DNA from: Terriglobus roseus | GTDB lineage: Bacteria > Acidobacteriota > Terriglobia > Terriglobales > Acidobacteriaceae | NCBI RefSeq assembly: GCF_900105625.1 | Contig: NZ_FNSD01000001.1 | Span: forward strand, 3,162,001 to 3,226,000 | Length of the DNA: 64,000 bases | Reading direction: 5' to 3' | Shown: positions 26,192 through 34,876 of the stretch, in pieces | Layout of the letters: each line of letters starts with the position of its first letter | How positions within the stretch are numbered: the stretch's first letter is position 1 | Position numbers and translations under genes: made by a program | The notes under the pieces: model-generated | The model's database searches: none | Seen by the model: only the letters and a program-made list of their open reading frames with translations | What the model was told of the DNA's origin: nothing

Positions 26192-28339
26192 ATGGCCAAG
26201 GCATCGAAGCTCGCAGAAAAGTCCCTCACACTCGTCGCAAAGGCAGGTTGGGCGGTGTTTGAAAAGCTGAACGCGTTCAGCCCAAACGCCTCATTCACGC
26301 CGCGCTGGTCGGACAAGCCCCTGCTCAAGAGCTACCAGAAGGAGAAGCCGCCCCTCGGCTGGCCGCGTACCACTGACTCTCTTTGCCCGCGTTGCGTTCC
26401 CGAGATCCGTCAGCAGATCATCGACGGCAAGCTCCCCCACGAGATCCTGCTGAACGAGAAGGTCGGCGAGATCAAGGCGCAGATCATCGAGCGCGACGGT
26501 CAGATCCTGATGGTGAAGGACTGCCCGATTCACGGCCACTTCGAAGACGTTATGTCCATCGATCCGCCGATGATGCAGCACCTGGAAGAAGTCTTCCCCG
26601 GCCGCGACATCCGCGCGCACAACGATGAGAAGCTGCACAACCACGGCACGTCGACTGTTACCCACGGCCGCGGTTCGGTTCTCACGATCGATCTGACCAA
26701 CCGTTGCAACATGATGTGCGATCCCTGCTTCATGGACGCGAACCAGGTCGGCTTCGTTCACGAACTGACATGGGACGAGATCAAGACCATGCTGGACAAC
26801 GCCGTCCAGATCAAGCCCAAGCGCCAGATGTCCGTGCAGTTCTCCGGTGGTGAGCCGACGCTGAGCCCGTACTTCCTGGATGCTGTCGCTTACGCCCGTA
26901 AGGTCGGTTACACCTCCGTGCAGGCTGCGACCAACGGCATCGAGTTCGCCAAGAGCAAGGAATTCGCAAAGGCAGCGGCAGAAGCCGGTCTGCGTTACGC
27001 CTACCTGCAGTTCGACGGCATCGGCAACGCAGCCAACAGCCACCGCAAGGTCGGCAACTCGTTCGACGTGAAGCTGCAGGCCATTCACAATCTGCACGAG
27101 GCCGGCGTCGACATCGTTCCCGTCACCTGCATCATCAACGGCATCAACAACGAGCAGGTTGGCCGCATCATCGAGTTCGCGCTCGACAACCCGAAGAAGA
27201 TCAACTTCCTCTCGTTCCAGCCGGTCTCCTTCACGGGCCGCGATGAGGCTGTCAGCGATGAGCGCCGCATGGCGCAGCGCTACACCCTGAGCCACCTGGC
27301 ACACGACGTCAAGACGCAGACTGGCCTCGGCGAGTCCACGCGCGACTGGTTCCCCATCTCGTTCATGTCGACGTTCTCCGACTGGGCCGATCTGGTTCAC
27401 GGACCGGATCACGACTGGGGCCAGCTCTCCTGCGGTTGCCACCCGAACTGCGGTATCGGCATGGCCCTGATGATCGATAAGGAAACCAAGGAAGCCGTTC
27501 CCGTCACCGCATTCCTCAACGCCGATCGTCTGGCGAAGGACGTTGCGAAGGTGAACGACGCTGCCCGCGGCAAGTTCCTCTCGATCCTGGGTGTGTCGCT
27601 TGCGCTGCTGCGCAATTACGATCCGTCCAAGGCACCGACCCACTTCAAGATCAAGGATCTGCTCCTGAAGTTCGACAAGTGCTTCGGCGCCACCGGCCGT
27701 AACTACGGCAAGGTGACTGCAGACCGCACCATGGAAGACATCAAGATGCGCCGCGCGGATCGTTGGAACTTCCTCTTCATCGCCGGCATGTGGTTCCAGG
27801 ATCTGTTCAACTACGACTTCCGTCGCACCGAGCAGTGCATCATCCCGTACGCCACGCAGGAAGGTGAGATCAGCTTCTGCGCGTACAACACGGGCGTTGG
27901 CTGGCGCAACATCATCGAGAAGATGCACATGACGTCGTCCCTCACCAAGTGGTACGAGGAGCACGGCCGTCACGAGATCTTCGCCGGTGGCAAGAAGGTT
28001 TCGATCGAGAAACAGGAGAAGTACGACCTGGTTCTGAACGAGGCGCACGTCAACTCGGCTGCAAACGACACCTTCGACAAGAGCGGTATCGCCAAGAATG
28101 CGCGCGAAGAGAAGATCCGCGCACGCGACGCGAAGCTGAAGCAGGATGCAGAGAACGCCCGCATGGCGAAGCTCTACCGCAAGGAAATCCTGAAGGAACC
28201 CGAGACCCCCGGCGGCTTCGTCGCCATCGGCGAGATCGGTGGACTCGGCGGCATCAAGCCAGCAGCGCCCGCTCCGGCAGCTTCGAACGTCGAAGTCGTC
28301 AACATGATCAACAAGGACGAGCTCGTCGCAGGCGACTAG
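26192..28339 (+). CDS. radical SAM protein, tetraether/membrane-spanning lipid synthase (Tes)-like
   Basis: The 715-residue protein has the radical SAM cluster motif in LTNRCNMMCDPCF (C172, C176, C179) and GGEPT at 219-223. Extra metal sites match archaeal Tes: an N-terminal CPRC pair (C65, C68) followed by CPIHGHFED (C111), a central SCGCHPNC (C414, C416, C420), and C-terminal C497, RTEQCIIPYATQEG (C549) and SFCAYNTG (C563). Tes joins alkyl chains tail to tail to make membrane-spanning lipids. Acidobacteriota make iso-diabolic acid, so that coupling is the best guess; it is unproven. GGAG lies 6 bases before the ATG. The last 100 residues are a charged helical and Ala/Pro tail. Confidence 0.85.
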   Translation: MAKASKLAEKSLTLVAKAGWAVFEKLNAFSPNASFTPRWSDKPLLKSYQKEKPPLGWPRTTDSLCPRCVPEIRQQIIDGKLPHEILLNEKVGEIKAQIIERDGQILMVKDCPIHGHFEDVMSIDPPMMQHLEEVFPGRDIRAHNDEKLHNHGTSTVTHGRGSVLTIDLTNRCNMMCDPCFMDANQVGFVHELTWDEIKTMLDNAVQIKPKRQMSVQFSGGEPTLSPYFLDAVAYARKVGYTSVQAATNGIEFAKSKEFAKAAAEAGLRYAYLQFDGIGNAANSHRKVGNSFDVKLQAIHNLHEAGVDIVPVTCIINGINNEQVGRIIEFALDNPKKINFLSFQPVSFTGRDEAVSDERRMAQRYTLSHLAHDVKTQTGLGESTRDWFPISFMSTFSDWADLVHGPDHDWGQLSCGCHPNCGIGMALMIDKETKEAVPVTAFLNADRLAKDVAKVNDAARGKFLSILGVSLALLRNYDPSKAPTHFKIKDLLLKFDKCFGATGRNYGKVTADRTMEDIKMRRADRWNFLFIAGMWFQDLFNYDFRRTEQCIIPYATQEGEISFCAYNTGVGWRNIIEKMHMTSSLTKWYEEHGRHEIFAGGKKVSIEKQEKYDLVLNEAHVNSAANDTFDKSGIAKNAREEKIRARDAKLKQDAENARMAKLYRKEILKEPETPGGFVAIGEIGGLGGIKPAAPAPAASNVEVVNMINKDELVAGD

Positions 28340-28363
28340 TTATTCCCCGCATCAAGCAGTGCA

Positions 28364-28387
28364 AAGGCCGCCCGAAAGGGCGGCCTT
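28364..28387. terminator. terminator between convergent genes
   Basis: AAGGCCGCCC and GGGCGGCCTT form a 10-bp stem with a GAAA loop, 24 bases after the radical SAM stop and 15 bases from the stop of the convergent DUF4239 gene. The downstream T content is modest. It probably works in both directions. Confidence 0.75.
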
Positions 28388-28401
28388 CCTGTTGCTCATC
28401 A

Positions 28402-29205
28402 TCACTTGATCAACTGGGAATACACGCGCTCCAGCGCCACCGGGCTTACGCTCACCTTGCCGCGGAAGGGATTGTCCAGTGTCGCGATCAGGAAGATCAT
28501 CAGACCCAGCAGGCCGCTCATCAATGCCGTCATCCAGACGTGCATGCTGAAGCTGCGCAGGTCAAAGAACATGGTCGTCGTAATCGAGACAAGCGCGCCG
28601 AGGATGACCATCCACCACATGGAGCGCGGCAGTGAGGTCGTCACGCTGTCCAGCCGCGCGCGGCGGCTTTCGACCAGTTCGTTGAACTGGTGATAACTCT
28701 CCTGATAGATGACCTGCTGGCCAGACGTCTGCGGCGAATACTGCAGCATGTGCTCCTGCAGGTGATCGATAAAGACGCCGGACCCACTCGGCACAAGTCC
28801 CCTGCGCTGCTGCGGCCAGCTATGGTCGATGACTTCAAGAACATAGTCCTTCAAATCCTGACGAAGCTCGGAACGAACCGGCTCGGGATAGCTGCTGACA
28901 TCGCGGTAGAGCGACGCAACGTTTTGCGCCTCGTGGTCGACCTTGTCCTGAATGGCGGAGTAGTTGTTCCATGTGCCAATGGCGACCAGGCCCAGCGTCA
29001 CGCCGTAGAAGACAGTGATCGCCGCGAGAAAGTAACCGACGATGTCATTGTGCGAGTGATCCTCGCGATGCACGCGCTTCACAAAGTCGCGTGACAGGTA
29101 AGTGCCGAGGACGCCGAAAAGAACAAAGGCAACTGTGCAAAGAACTCCAAAAAGCCAGTTGGGAATGCTGTAAATCCAGTAAAGCGTCATTTGAAAAAGA
29201 CTCAT
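28402..29205 (-). CDS. DUF4239 (bestrophin-like) membrane protein
   Basis: The 267 residues hold four hydrophobic helices: two N-terminal (WLFGVLCTVAFVLFGVLGTY, FLAAITVFYGVTLGLVAIGT) and two C-terminal (MWWMVILGALVSITTTMFF, TALMSGLLGLMIFLIATLDN). Between them is a soluble helical section containing EAQNVASLYRDVSSYPEPVR. This layout and the NNYSAIQDKVDHEA-type motif are those of DUF4239 proteins, regarded as bestrophin-like channels. Ion transport is a family-level inference. Confidence 0.85.
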   Translation of the reverse strand: MSLFQMTLYWIYSIPNWLFGVLCTVAFVLFGVLGTYLSRDFVKRVHREDHSHNDIVGYFLAAITVFYGVTLGLVAIGTWNNYSAIQDKVDHEAQNVASLYRDVSSYPEPVRSELRQDLKDYVLEVIDHSWPQQRRGLVPSGSGVFIDHLQEHMLQYSPQTSGQQVIYQESYHQFNELVESRRARLDSVTTSLPRSMWWMVILGALVSITTTMFFDLRSFSMHVWMTALMSGLLGLMIFLIATLDNPFRGKVSVSPVALERVYSQLIK

Positions 29206-29403
29206 TCAGGGGGAAGATGCGAACGCGGTTCCATGTGGTGTCCGTCGTTAGGCAGATGCGATGCAGAACAAAGGAGGTGTACCGCAGCCGGTCGGCCGGC
29301 ATTCCTTCTCTCGCGTTCATCACTTGCCGCGCATATTTGACGTGACCTTCCGCAGGGCAAGGCGTACTTTGGGTGCGAATACGAACAGAGGGAGAGGAAC
29401 GCC

Positions 29404-30237
29404 ATGAGCACACCACCGCAGGCAGCACCCCCGATGGATCAGATCAAGCAGGCCATGCGCGCCACGTGGATGGCCGGCGACTTCGGGGTGATTGCGAAGA
29501 CGATCGAAGGCAGTGCGCAGGAACTGGTGCGCCGGCTCGCCATACCGCCGGGACAGCATGTGCTGGATGTGGCCACGGGCACAGGTAATGTAGCGCTGCC
29601 GCTGGCTCGTTCCGGCTGCATCGTCGCCGGCGTGGACATTGCGCCAAACCTGCTGGAACAGGCGCGCGCACGTGCCGCGGAGGCAGGCCTGACGATCCAG
29701 TTCGATGAGGGAGATGCAGAGGCGATGCCATATCCCGATGCCAGCTTCGACGCAGTGACCACAATGTTCGGAGCAATGTTTGCGCCACGACCGGAGCGCG
29801 TCGCGGCAGAATTGGCCCGAGTGCTGAAACCAGGTGGCCTGTTGGCGATGGCCAACTGGAATCCCGAGAGCTTCACTGGCAGAATGTTCCGCACCGGCGC
29901 GAAGCATGTACCGCCGCCACCGGGTGTTCCACCGCCCGTACAGTGGGGCGATCCAGAGAAGGCGCGCGAGCGTCTTAGCGCCGGCTTCGACGATATCCAG
30001 ACCGAACTGATCCCGCTGAACTTCGAGATGGATACAAACGTTGCGGGCGCGGTCGAAACCTTCCGCACATACTTTGGTCCGACCAAGATGGCCTTCGCGC
30101 GGTTGGATGACGCCGGCAAGTCCGCGCTCGAGGCGGACCTTGTGGATCTATGGACTTCCGCGAACACCGCAGCCGATCCGGACCATGCAACGGTTGTTCC
30201 CAACACCTATCTGCTGGTCACCGCCCGGAAGCGATAG
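29404..30237 (+). CDS. class I SAM-dependent methyltransferase
   Basis: The 277-residue protein has the SAM-binding motif HVLDVATGTGNVALPLARSG, then VDIAPNLLEQARARA, the DGDAEAMPYPD-like motif (DEGDAEAMPYPDASFDAV) and RVLKPGGLLAM. This is the UbiE/type-11 methyltransferase class. The substrate is unknown; lack of a membrane segment suggests a cytosolic small molecule or lipid headgroup. GGGAGAGG lies 6 bases before the ATG, predicting strong translation. Confidence 0.92.
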   Translation: MSTPPQAAPPMDQIKQAMRATWMAGDFGVIAKTIEGSAQELVRRLAIPPGQHVLDVATGTGNVALPLARSGCIVAGVDIAPNLLEQARARAAEAGLTIQFDEGDAEAMPYPDASFDAVTTMFGAMFAPRPERVAAELARVLKPGGLLAMANWNPESFTGRMFRTGAKHVPPPPGVPPPVQWGDPEKARERLSAGFDDIQTELIPLNFEMDTNVAGAVETFRTYFGPTKMAFARLDDAGKSALEADLVDLWTSANTAADPDHATVVPNTYLLVTARKR

Positions 30238-30239
30238 GC

Positions 30240-31490
30240 CTACGCCAGCGCCGACAGCAGTGCCTGGATATCGCCCTCGTGGTTGTACACAGAGGGTGAG
30301 ACCCGCATGCGTCCCGGGTTCAGCGAGACATCGACGTTTGCGGCCTTCAGCTTTGCAGCCGTCTTTGCTGCATCCGCCACACGGAAGCTGAGGATGGACG
30401 CACCCGCATCCTCCGGCGTGATGCACTCATAGCCCAGTCGCGGCATCTCTCGGCGCAGCGTGGTGTTCAGGGTGTGTGCGTGTGCCTGGATGTTGGCAAC
30501 GCCCATGCGCTGGATCCACGGCAGGGAATCACTCAGCGTTGCCAGCACCGCATTCGCATACGTTCCCAGTTCGAAGAAGCCTGCGGCCGTCTGCAGTTGA
30601 TCGAACGTGGCAGGGTACGGCCCGGGCGGGTCTCCCGGCAGTGCGTGATACTGCATCTCGCTAAACTGCCGGAAGCTCCACTGCGTGCGTTCCAGCGTCG
30701 GCAGCACGTCCGCGCGCGCATACAGAAAGCCGAGTCCGAAGTCGCCCATCAGCCACTTGTAACTTGCCGATGCAAGGAAGTCGACGCCACTCGCGCGGAC
30801 ATCGATGGGCATACAGCCTGCCGCCTGTACGGCATCCAGGAACAGCTTCGCACCATGCGCATGCGCAAGGTCGGCAAGCCACTTCGCATCATGAGTGAAG
30901 CCGTTGATCCATGACACCTGCGAGACGGCTATCAGTCGCGTGTTCTTGTCGACCGCACGTTCGATGTCAGCCCTGTCGATCACCCATCCGCGCGGCTTCA
31001 CGATGCGAACGTCCACGCCGCGCTTCCTCAGTTCGCTGTAGAGATACAGCGAGCCCTCGAAGTGCATGGCATCTGTCACGATGTTAGGCTGCGGCCCGGA
31101 GGTCGCGGGACGCGTGAGTCCAAGTGCGGCAACCACCAGGTTCTCACCCGCCGTGGTGCTGTTCACAAAGGCAACTTCATCGGCATGCGCGTTGATGAGC
31201 GAAGCGAAGCCCTGACGTACTGCGATCGATGTGGGGCTCGTCAGGCTGGTCTGGTTAAAGACACCGCGCGCCTTGTAGTCCAGATAGGATTCCGTCGCTT
31301 TGCGTGCACTGTTGCTTAGCGGATGCCAGCGCGCGTTGTTCAGACACACCTCGAACTGCGGTGTCACGAAGGCATCGCGAACAGGCAATGTTGTCGCGCC
31401 CTCCGCGCTTGCGATCGGAGCGGAAAGAAGCGACTTTGCTGCAACTATCGCGGCACCACTGTTCTTTATGAGCGATCGTCTCGAGAGCAT
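30240..31490 (-). CDS. aminotransferase class V-fold PLP enzyme with Tat-like leader
   Basis: The 416-residue protein has the class V fold seen in cysteine desulfurases and isopenicillin N epimerases. The PLP lysine is Lys245 in ASASYKWLMGDFG, and the ring-stacking Asp219 is in KLFLDAVQAAG. STTAGENLVVAAL is the phosphate-binding region. The N-terminus (SRRSLIKNSGAAIVAAKSLL) looks like a twin-arginine leader, so the enzyme may be exported. An ATG at 31499 would add three residues. Desulfurase, racemase or lyase activity cannot be told apart from sequence alone. Confidence 0.88.
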   Translation of the reverse strand: MLSRRSLIKNSGAAIVAAKSLLSAPIASAEGATTLPVRDAFVTPQFEVCLNNARWHPLSNSARKATESYLDYKARGVFNQTSLTSPTSIAVRQGFASLINAHADEVAFVNSTTAGENLVVAALGLTRPATSGPQPNIVTDAMHFEGSLYLYSELRKRGVDVRIVKPRGWVIDRADIERAVDKNTRLIAVSQVSWINGFTHDAKWLADLAHAHGAKLFLDAVQAAGCMPIDVRASGVDFLASASYKWLMGDFGLGFLYARADVLPTLERTQWSFRQFSEMQYHALPGDPPGPYPATFDQLQTAAGFFELGTYANAVLATLSDSLPWIQRMGVANIQAHAHTLNTTLRREMPRLGYECITPEDAGASILSFRVADAAKTAAKLKAANVDVSLNPGRMRVSPSVYNHEGDIQALLSALA

Positions 31491-31519
31491 GTGCCTCACA
31501 GGTTATTTGGGTAGTGAGG

Positions 31520-31894
31520 TTAATTATCCTTCACCGCGATGCCCATCAACTCAAACCGCGCACCAAACAGCAGCGTGCCCGAGCCAAGAAAGGCGCGGGG
31601 TGGCAGGGGACCGGTAAAGTACGTGCGATAGATCGCGTTGAAGGATTCCCACAACGACACGTCAGAGCTGAACACCTGTAACGAGACGAGATCATCCATC
31701 GTCATCCCTGCCATGGCAAGCACGCCCTGCAGGTCGCGCAGTACGGCATGCGCTTCCTCTTCCATGGTGTCGGGAATGGTCGTTGTTCCCGGCACGAAGC
31801 CAATGCGGCCGGAGATGTAAAGGGTCTTGCCGTCGATCAGAACGGCGTCGGCAAAGGGATACTGCGGATTGCGTGCGAAGTACTCGCGGCTCAC
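31520..31894 (-). CDS. RidA/YjgF family protein
   Basis: The 124-residue protein shows YISGRIGFVPGTTTIPDTME, VLAMAGMTMDDLVSLQVFSS and GPLPPRAFLGSGTLLFGARF. Arg100 is in the position of the conserved substrate-binding arginine of RidA, which hydrolyses reactive enamine/imine intermediates. The GTG start has AAGGAG 7 bases upstream. It lies next to a PLP-dependent enzyme on the same strand, which fits a role in clearing PLP-derived imines. Confidence 0.92.
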   Translation of the reverse strand: MSREYFARNPQYPFADAVLIDGKTLYISGRIGFVPGTTTIPDTMEEEAHAVLRDLQGVLAMAGMTMDDLVSLQVFSSDVSLWESFNAIYRTYFTGPLPPRAFLGSGTLLFGARFELMGIAVKDN

Positions 31895-31942
31895 AGGGCA
31901 CTCCTTGAAATGCGAGAATGCCCTTGAGTGTAGCGGAGGCGC

Positions 31943-32725
31943 TTAGTTCTTCTTCAGGTCGTCGACCATCTTTAGGAAGACGTCGGTCGTTCGCAGGTCG
32001 GCGAACTCCTTGTCATGCAGCAGCCGGTTGCGATCGTTGAAGCCTTCACCGATAGCCTTGCGCAGATAGTCCAGCGCCATGGCGCGGCTGCCCGCCTGCG
32101 CGTAGGTCATGGCCATGTGATAGTGCAGCTCGCTCGCGGCATCGGCCTTTGACGTGGTCTGAATGCCGGTGTGAGCGCTGTGCTCCAGGATCTGCGGGTC
32201 AATGGCAAGGGCTTCCTTGTAGGCCGCATCACCCTTCTTGTACTTGCGTTGCGTGTAGTACAGCGCACCCAGATTCTGCAGGGTGTTGGCCGCGTGCGGC
32301 TTTAGCTTCAATGCCTTCTTGTACATCTTTTCCGCGCGGCCCAGGTCGCCCAGGCTATGGAAGAGTGTGCCCATGTTGTTATAGGCCTCGGCGTAGCCGG
32401 GGTTGATCTTCAGTGCGGCTTCGAAGCTGCTCCGCGCGCGGTCGAACATCAGCATGTGTTCGCAGGCGATGCCGGTCTTGTTAAGGATCGGTGCAGTCGG
32501 CGGCAGTTGCTCAAAGACTCGGATCGCGGCAAGATAGCGACCTCGCGCCATCATCACGTCGCCAATGCCTTCGCTCGGCGGCAGCGAGAGCGCGGGCTCT
32601 GAGGCTGCGGCAGGCGTGGGTGCCGGGGCGGCGACAGGCTGCGTGCCCGTGGCTTGTTGAGAAAACAGGTTTACCGGGAGAAGGAGTGCTAGCGTGATCA
32701 GGGTCGTTCGGAGTGGGGATACCAT
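31943..32725 (-). CDS. secreted TPR-repeat protein
   Basis: A signal peptide (VSPLRTTLITLALLLPVNLF, then SQQ) starts the 260-residue protein, followed by a Pro/Ala-rich linker. Four or five tetratricopeptide repeats span about residues 85-215 (MFDRARSSFEAALKINPGYA, AYNNMGTLFHSLGDLGRAEK, TLQNLGALYYTQRKYKKGDA). TPRs mediate protein contacts; the partner is unknown. GGGAGG lies 5 bases before the ATG. The C-terminus (DLRTTDVFLKMVDDLKKN) resembles the C-terminal part of other periplasmic TPR proteins. Confidence 0.88.
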   Translation of the reverse strand: MVSPLRTTLITLALLLPVNLFSQQATGTQPVAAPAPTPAAASEPALSLPPSEGIGDVMMARGRYLAAIRVFEQLPPTAPILNKTGIACEHMLMFDRARSSFEAALKINPGYAEAYNNMGTLFHSLGDLGRAEKMYKKALKLKPHAANTLQNLGALYYTQRKYKKGDAAYKEALAIDPQILEHSAHTGIQTTSKADAASELHYHMAMTYAQAGSRAMALDYLRKAIGEGFNDRNRLLHDKEFADLRTTDVFLKMVDDLKKN

Positions 32726-32954
32726 AACGCCTCCCATACAACTGGGGCTCAGGACAGATATAGTGCGCCGGTGCATGCGAACTTCGCAAGTACTGTTTGC
32801 AGAGCGAAACAAGGCTCCCGAGGGTGACAGGATGGGGAGATAAAAGTCGCTCGTGGCGACATGGAAATCAGCTGTTCGCAGAGGCTGCGTGGCGCACTCC
32901 AGCGCTGCCGCGGATCGTTTCCGTTCGCATCCAACTGTGCCGAGGAGACAGAAG

Positions 32955-33797
32955 ATGCCTTATCTGCAGACGAAGGACAAGACCGCGATCTACTACTACG
33001 ACTGGGGCACCGGTGCCCCGGTCGTGCTGATTCATGGATGGCCCCTCAGCTCCGCCAGTTGGGAGGCGCAGGCGCGCGTGCTGGCGGATAACGGCTATCG
33101 TGTCATCGCGTATGACCGCCGCGGGTTTGGCCGCAGCGACTGGGCCGGATCCGGTTATGACTACAACACGCTCGCCTCGGATTTGAATGACCTGATGCAG
33201 GCGCTCGATCTGAAGGGCGCTACGTTGGTCGGCTTCTCCATGGGCGGTGGCGAGGTGGCGCGCTACCTCGCAACGTACGGCAGTGCACGCGTCAGCAAGG
33301 CGGTCCTCATCAGCGCAGTGACGCCCTACCTGCTGAAGACCGATGACAATCCGGATGGTCTGCCAAAGGAAATTTTCGACGGGATCGTCGAGAAGCTGGA
33401 GCAGGACAGGCCCGACTTTCTGAAGGCCTTCGGCAAGATGTTCTATGGCGTCGGACTTGTAAGTCATCCGGTGTCGGAGTCATTCCTGGAGTTCTCGCAG
33501 GGCATGGCGCTGACGGGTTCGCCGCTCGCAACCGTGAAGCTCGTGCGCACGTGGAGCGAGACTGACTTTCGCGACGACCTGACAAAGATCACGGTGCCAA
33601 CGCTTGTCATCCACGGCACAAGCGACAAGACCGTTCCGATCGAGAACAGTGCCCGCCGCGCCATCAAGCTGCTCGCCAACGGCGAACTGCTGGAATACGA
33701 CGGCCAGCCGCATGGCCTGACCGCCACCGTGCCGCAGAAGCTCAATGATGATCTGCTTGCGTTCCTCGCGCGGCCCGCAGCAACGGCTGCGCTCTAA
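32955..33797 (+). CDS. alpha/beta hydrolase, chloroperoxidase-like
   Basis: The 280-residue protein begins MPYLQTKDKTAIYYYDWGTG and has VLIHGWPLSSASWE, the nucleophile elbow GFSMGGGEVARY with Ser95, an acid region VIHGTSDKTVPIENSARR and a C-terminal His in YDGQPHGLTATVPQ. This is the pattern of cofactor-free non-haem haloperoxidases/arylesterases. GAGGAG lies 8 bases before the ATG. There is no signal peptide, so it is cytosolic. The natural reaction is probably ester or lactone hydrolysis. Confidence 0.92.
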   Translation: MPYLQTKDKTAIYYYDWGTGAPVVLIHGWPLSSASWEAQARVLADNGYRVIAYDRRGFGRSDWAGSGYDYNTLASDLNDLMQALDLKGATLVGFSMGGGEVARYLATYGSARVSKAVLISAVTPYLLKTDDNPDGLPKEIFDGIVEKLEQDRPDFLKAFGKMFYGVGLVSHPVSESFLEFSQGMALTGSPLATVKLVRTWSETDFRDDLTKITVPTLVIHGTSDKTVPIENSARRAIKLLANGELLEYDGQPHGLTATVPQKLNDDLLAFLARPAATAAL

Positions 33798-33823
33798 GTT
33801 AACGATCCAACATGTTGTCGCGA

Positions 33824-33869
33824 GATGCCGCGGGCCGGTGAGGGGTGGATTCCCTTAGCCCGCGGCATC
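33824..33869. terminator. long hairpin between hydrolase and SDR genes
   Basis: GATGCCGCGGGC and GCCCGCGGCATC form a perfect 12-bp stem around a 22-base loop. There is no T-run after it, so it is a weak candidate terminator or an mRNA stability element between the two same-strand genes. Confidence 0.4.
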
Positions 33870-33916
33870 GGACTTAGTGGAATGATTCGCGGACGGAGCG
33901 TCCGCAGGAGAGCACT

Positions 33917-34711
33917 ATGGCAAATCCATTGGCATTCGTTACCGGCGCATCGGCTGGTATTGGTTACAACCTCGCAAAGGTGCTGGCCGAACGCGGCTAC
34001 GACCTGATCATCACAGCGGAGAGTCAACGACTGGACGAGGCAGAGGCCGACTTTCGCGCGCTGGGTGCCAACGTCTTCGCCGTGAAGGCGGACGCACGCA
34101 AGCGGGAGGAGGTGGACCGCGTCTGGAATTACGTGAAAGAGACCGGCCGTCCGCTGGATATCGCCTGCATCAATGCTGGCATCGGCGAAGGTGGTCTGTT
34201 TGCCACGGAATCATCCCTGGATCAGGAGTTGGATATCGTGCAGCTCAACTGCGCTTCGACCGTTCATTTTGCGAAGCATGTCACCCGGCAGATGGCCGCA
34301 CGCAAAGCAGGTCGGATCCTTTTCACGGCATCGGTCGCCAGCGAAATGGTGGCGCCACGCGAGGCGGTCTACGCTGCCTCCAAGGCATTCGTCCTGTCGC
34401 TTGCGAAGTCCCTGCGTTATGAACTCAAGGATGAAGGCGTGACCGTCACGGCATTGCAGCCCGGCCCGACTGACACCGACTTCTTCAACCGCGCGCATCT
34501 GGGGAACACCAAGGTTGGCACAGAAGGGAAGAAGCAGTCGGAGCCCTACGATGTCGCAGTGGATGGCATCGAGGCGCTGCTCGCTGGCGAGGAGCATGTC
34601 TATGCGCACGCTACCGCCCTGAAGATCGAGGGCGCGCTGATGGGCATTGTTCCGGATGCGGTTCAGGGCGCGATGCATGACAAGCAGGCAAAGCCGAACG
34701 AACGAGAGTAA
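33917..34711 (+). CDS. short-chain dehydrogenase/reductase
   Basis: The 264-residue protein has the cofactor motif TGASAGIGY at residues 9-17, the NAG motif CINAGIG at 85-90, and the active-site pair Tyr152 and Lys156 in AVYAASKAF with Ser139 nearby. AGGAG lies 7 bases before the ATG. SDRs oxidise or reduce small alcohols or ketones with NAD(P); the substrate is unknown. It follows the chloroperoxidase-like hydrolase on the same strand. Confidence 0.93.
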   Translation: MANPLAFVTGASAGIGYNLAKVLAERGYDLIITAESQRLDEAEADFRALGANVFAVKADARKREEVDRVWNYVKETGRPLDIACINAGIGEGGLFATESSLDQELDIVQLNCASTVHFAKHVTRQMAARKAGRILFTASVASEMVAPREAVYAASKAFVLSLAKSLRYELKDEGVTVTALQPGPTDTDFFNRAHLGNTKVGTEGKKQSEPYDVAVDGIEALLAGEEHVYAHATALKIEGALMGIVPDAVQGAMHDKQAKPNERE

Positions 34712-34726
34712 GCCATTCAACACCTT

Positions 34727-34784
34727 GTCATCCTGAGCGGAACGCAGCAAAGCGGAGTGCAGTCGAAGGACCTGCATTCCGCTC
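34727..34784. repeat. dispersed repeat, third copy
   Basis: GTCATCCTGAGCGGAACGCA at the left and GCATTCCGCTCG at the right match the inverted pair at 22933-23084, including GTCGAAGGA. It lies just after the SDR stop codon. Confidence 0.75.
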
Positions 34785-34876
34785 GCGCGGTTACAAATGC
34801 GCATGGCGATCCTTCGATGTTCTCCCGCAGAAATTGAATGCGGCATCGAGCGGTAGACGGCTATACTGCGGCCACC

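Noticed and set aside
26291-28048. A 585-codon minus-strand open frame opposite the radical SAM gene
   Set aside because: It is the reverse shadow of a codon-biased gene; the product has no recognisable motif and lacks a start with a ribosome site.
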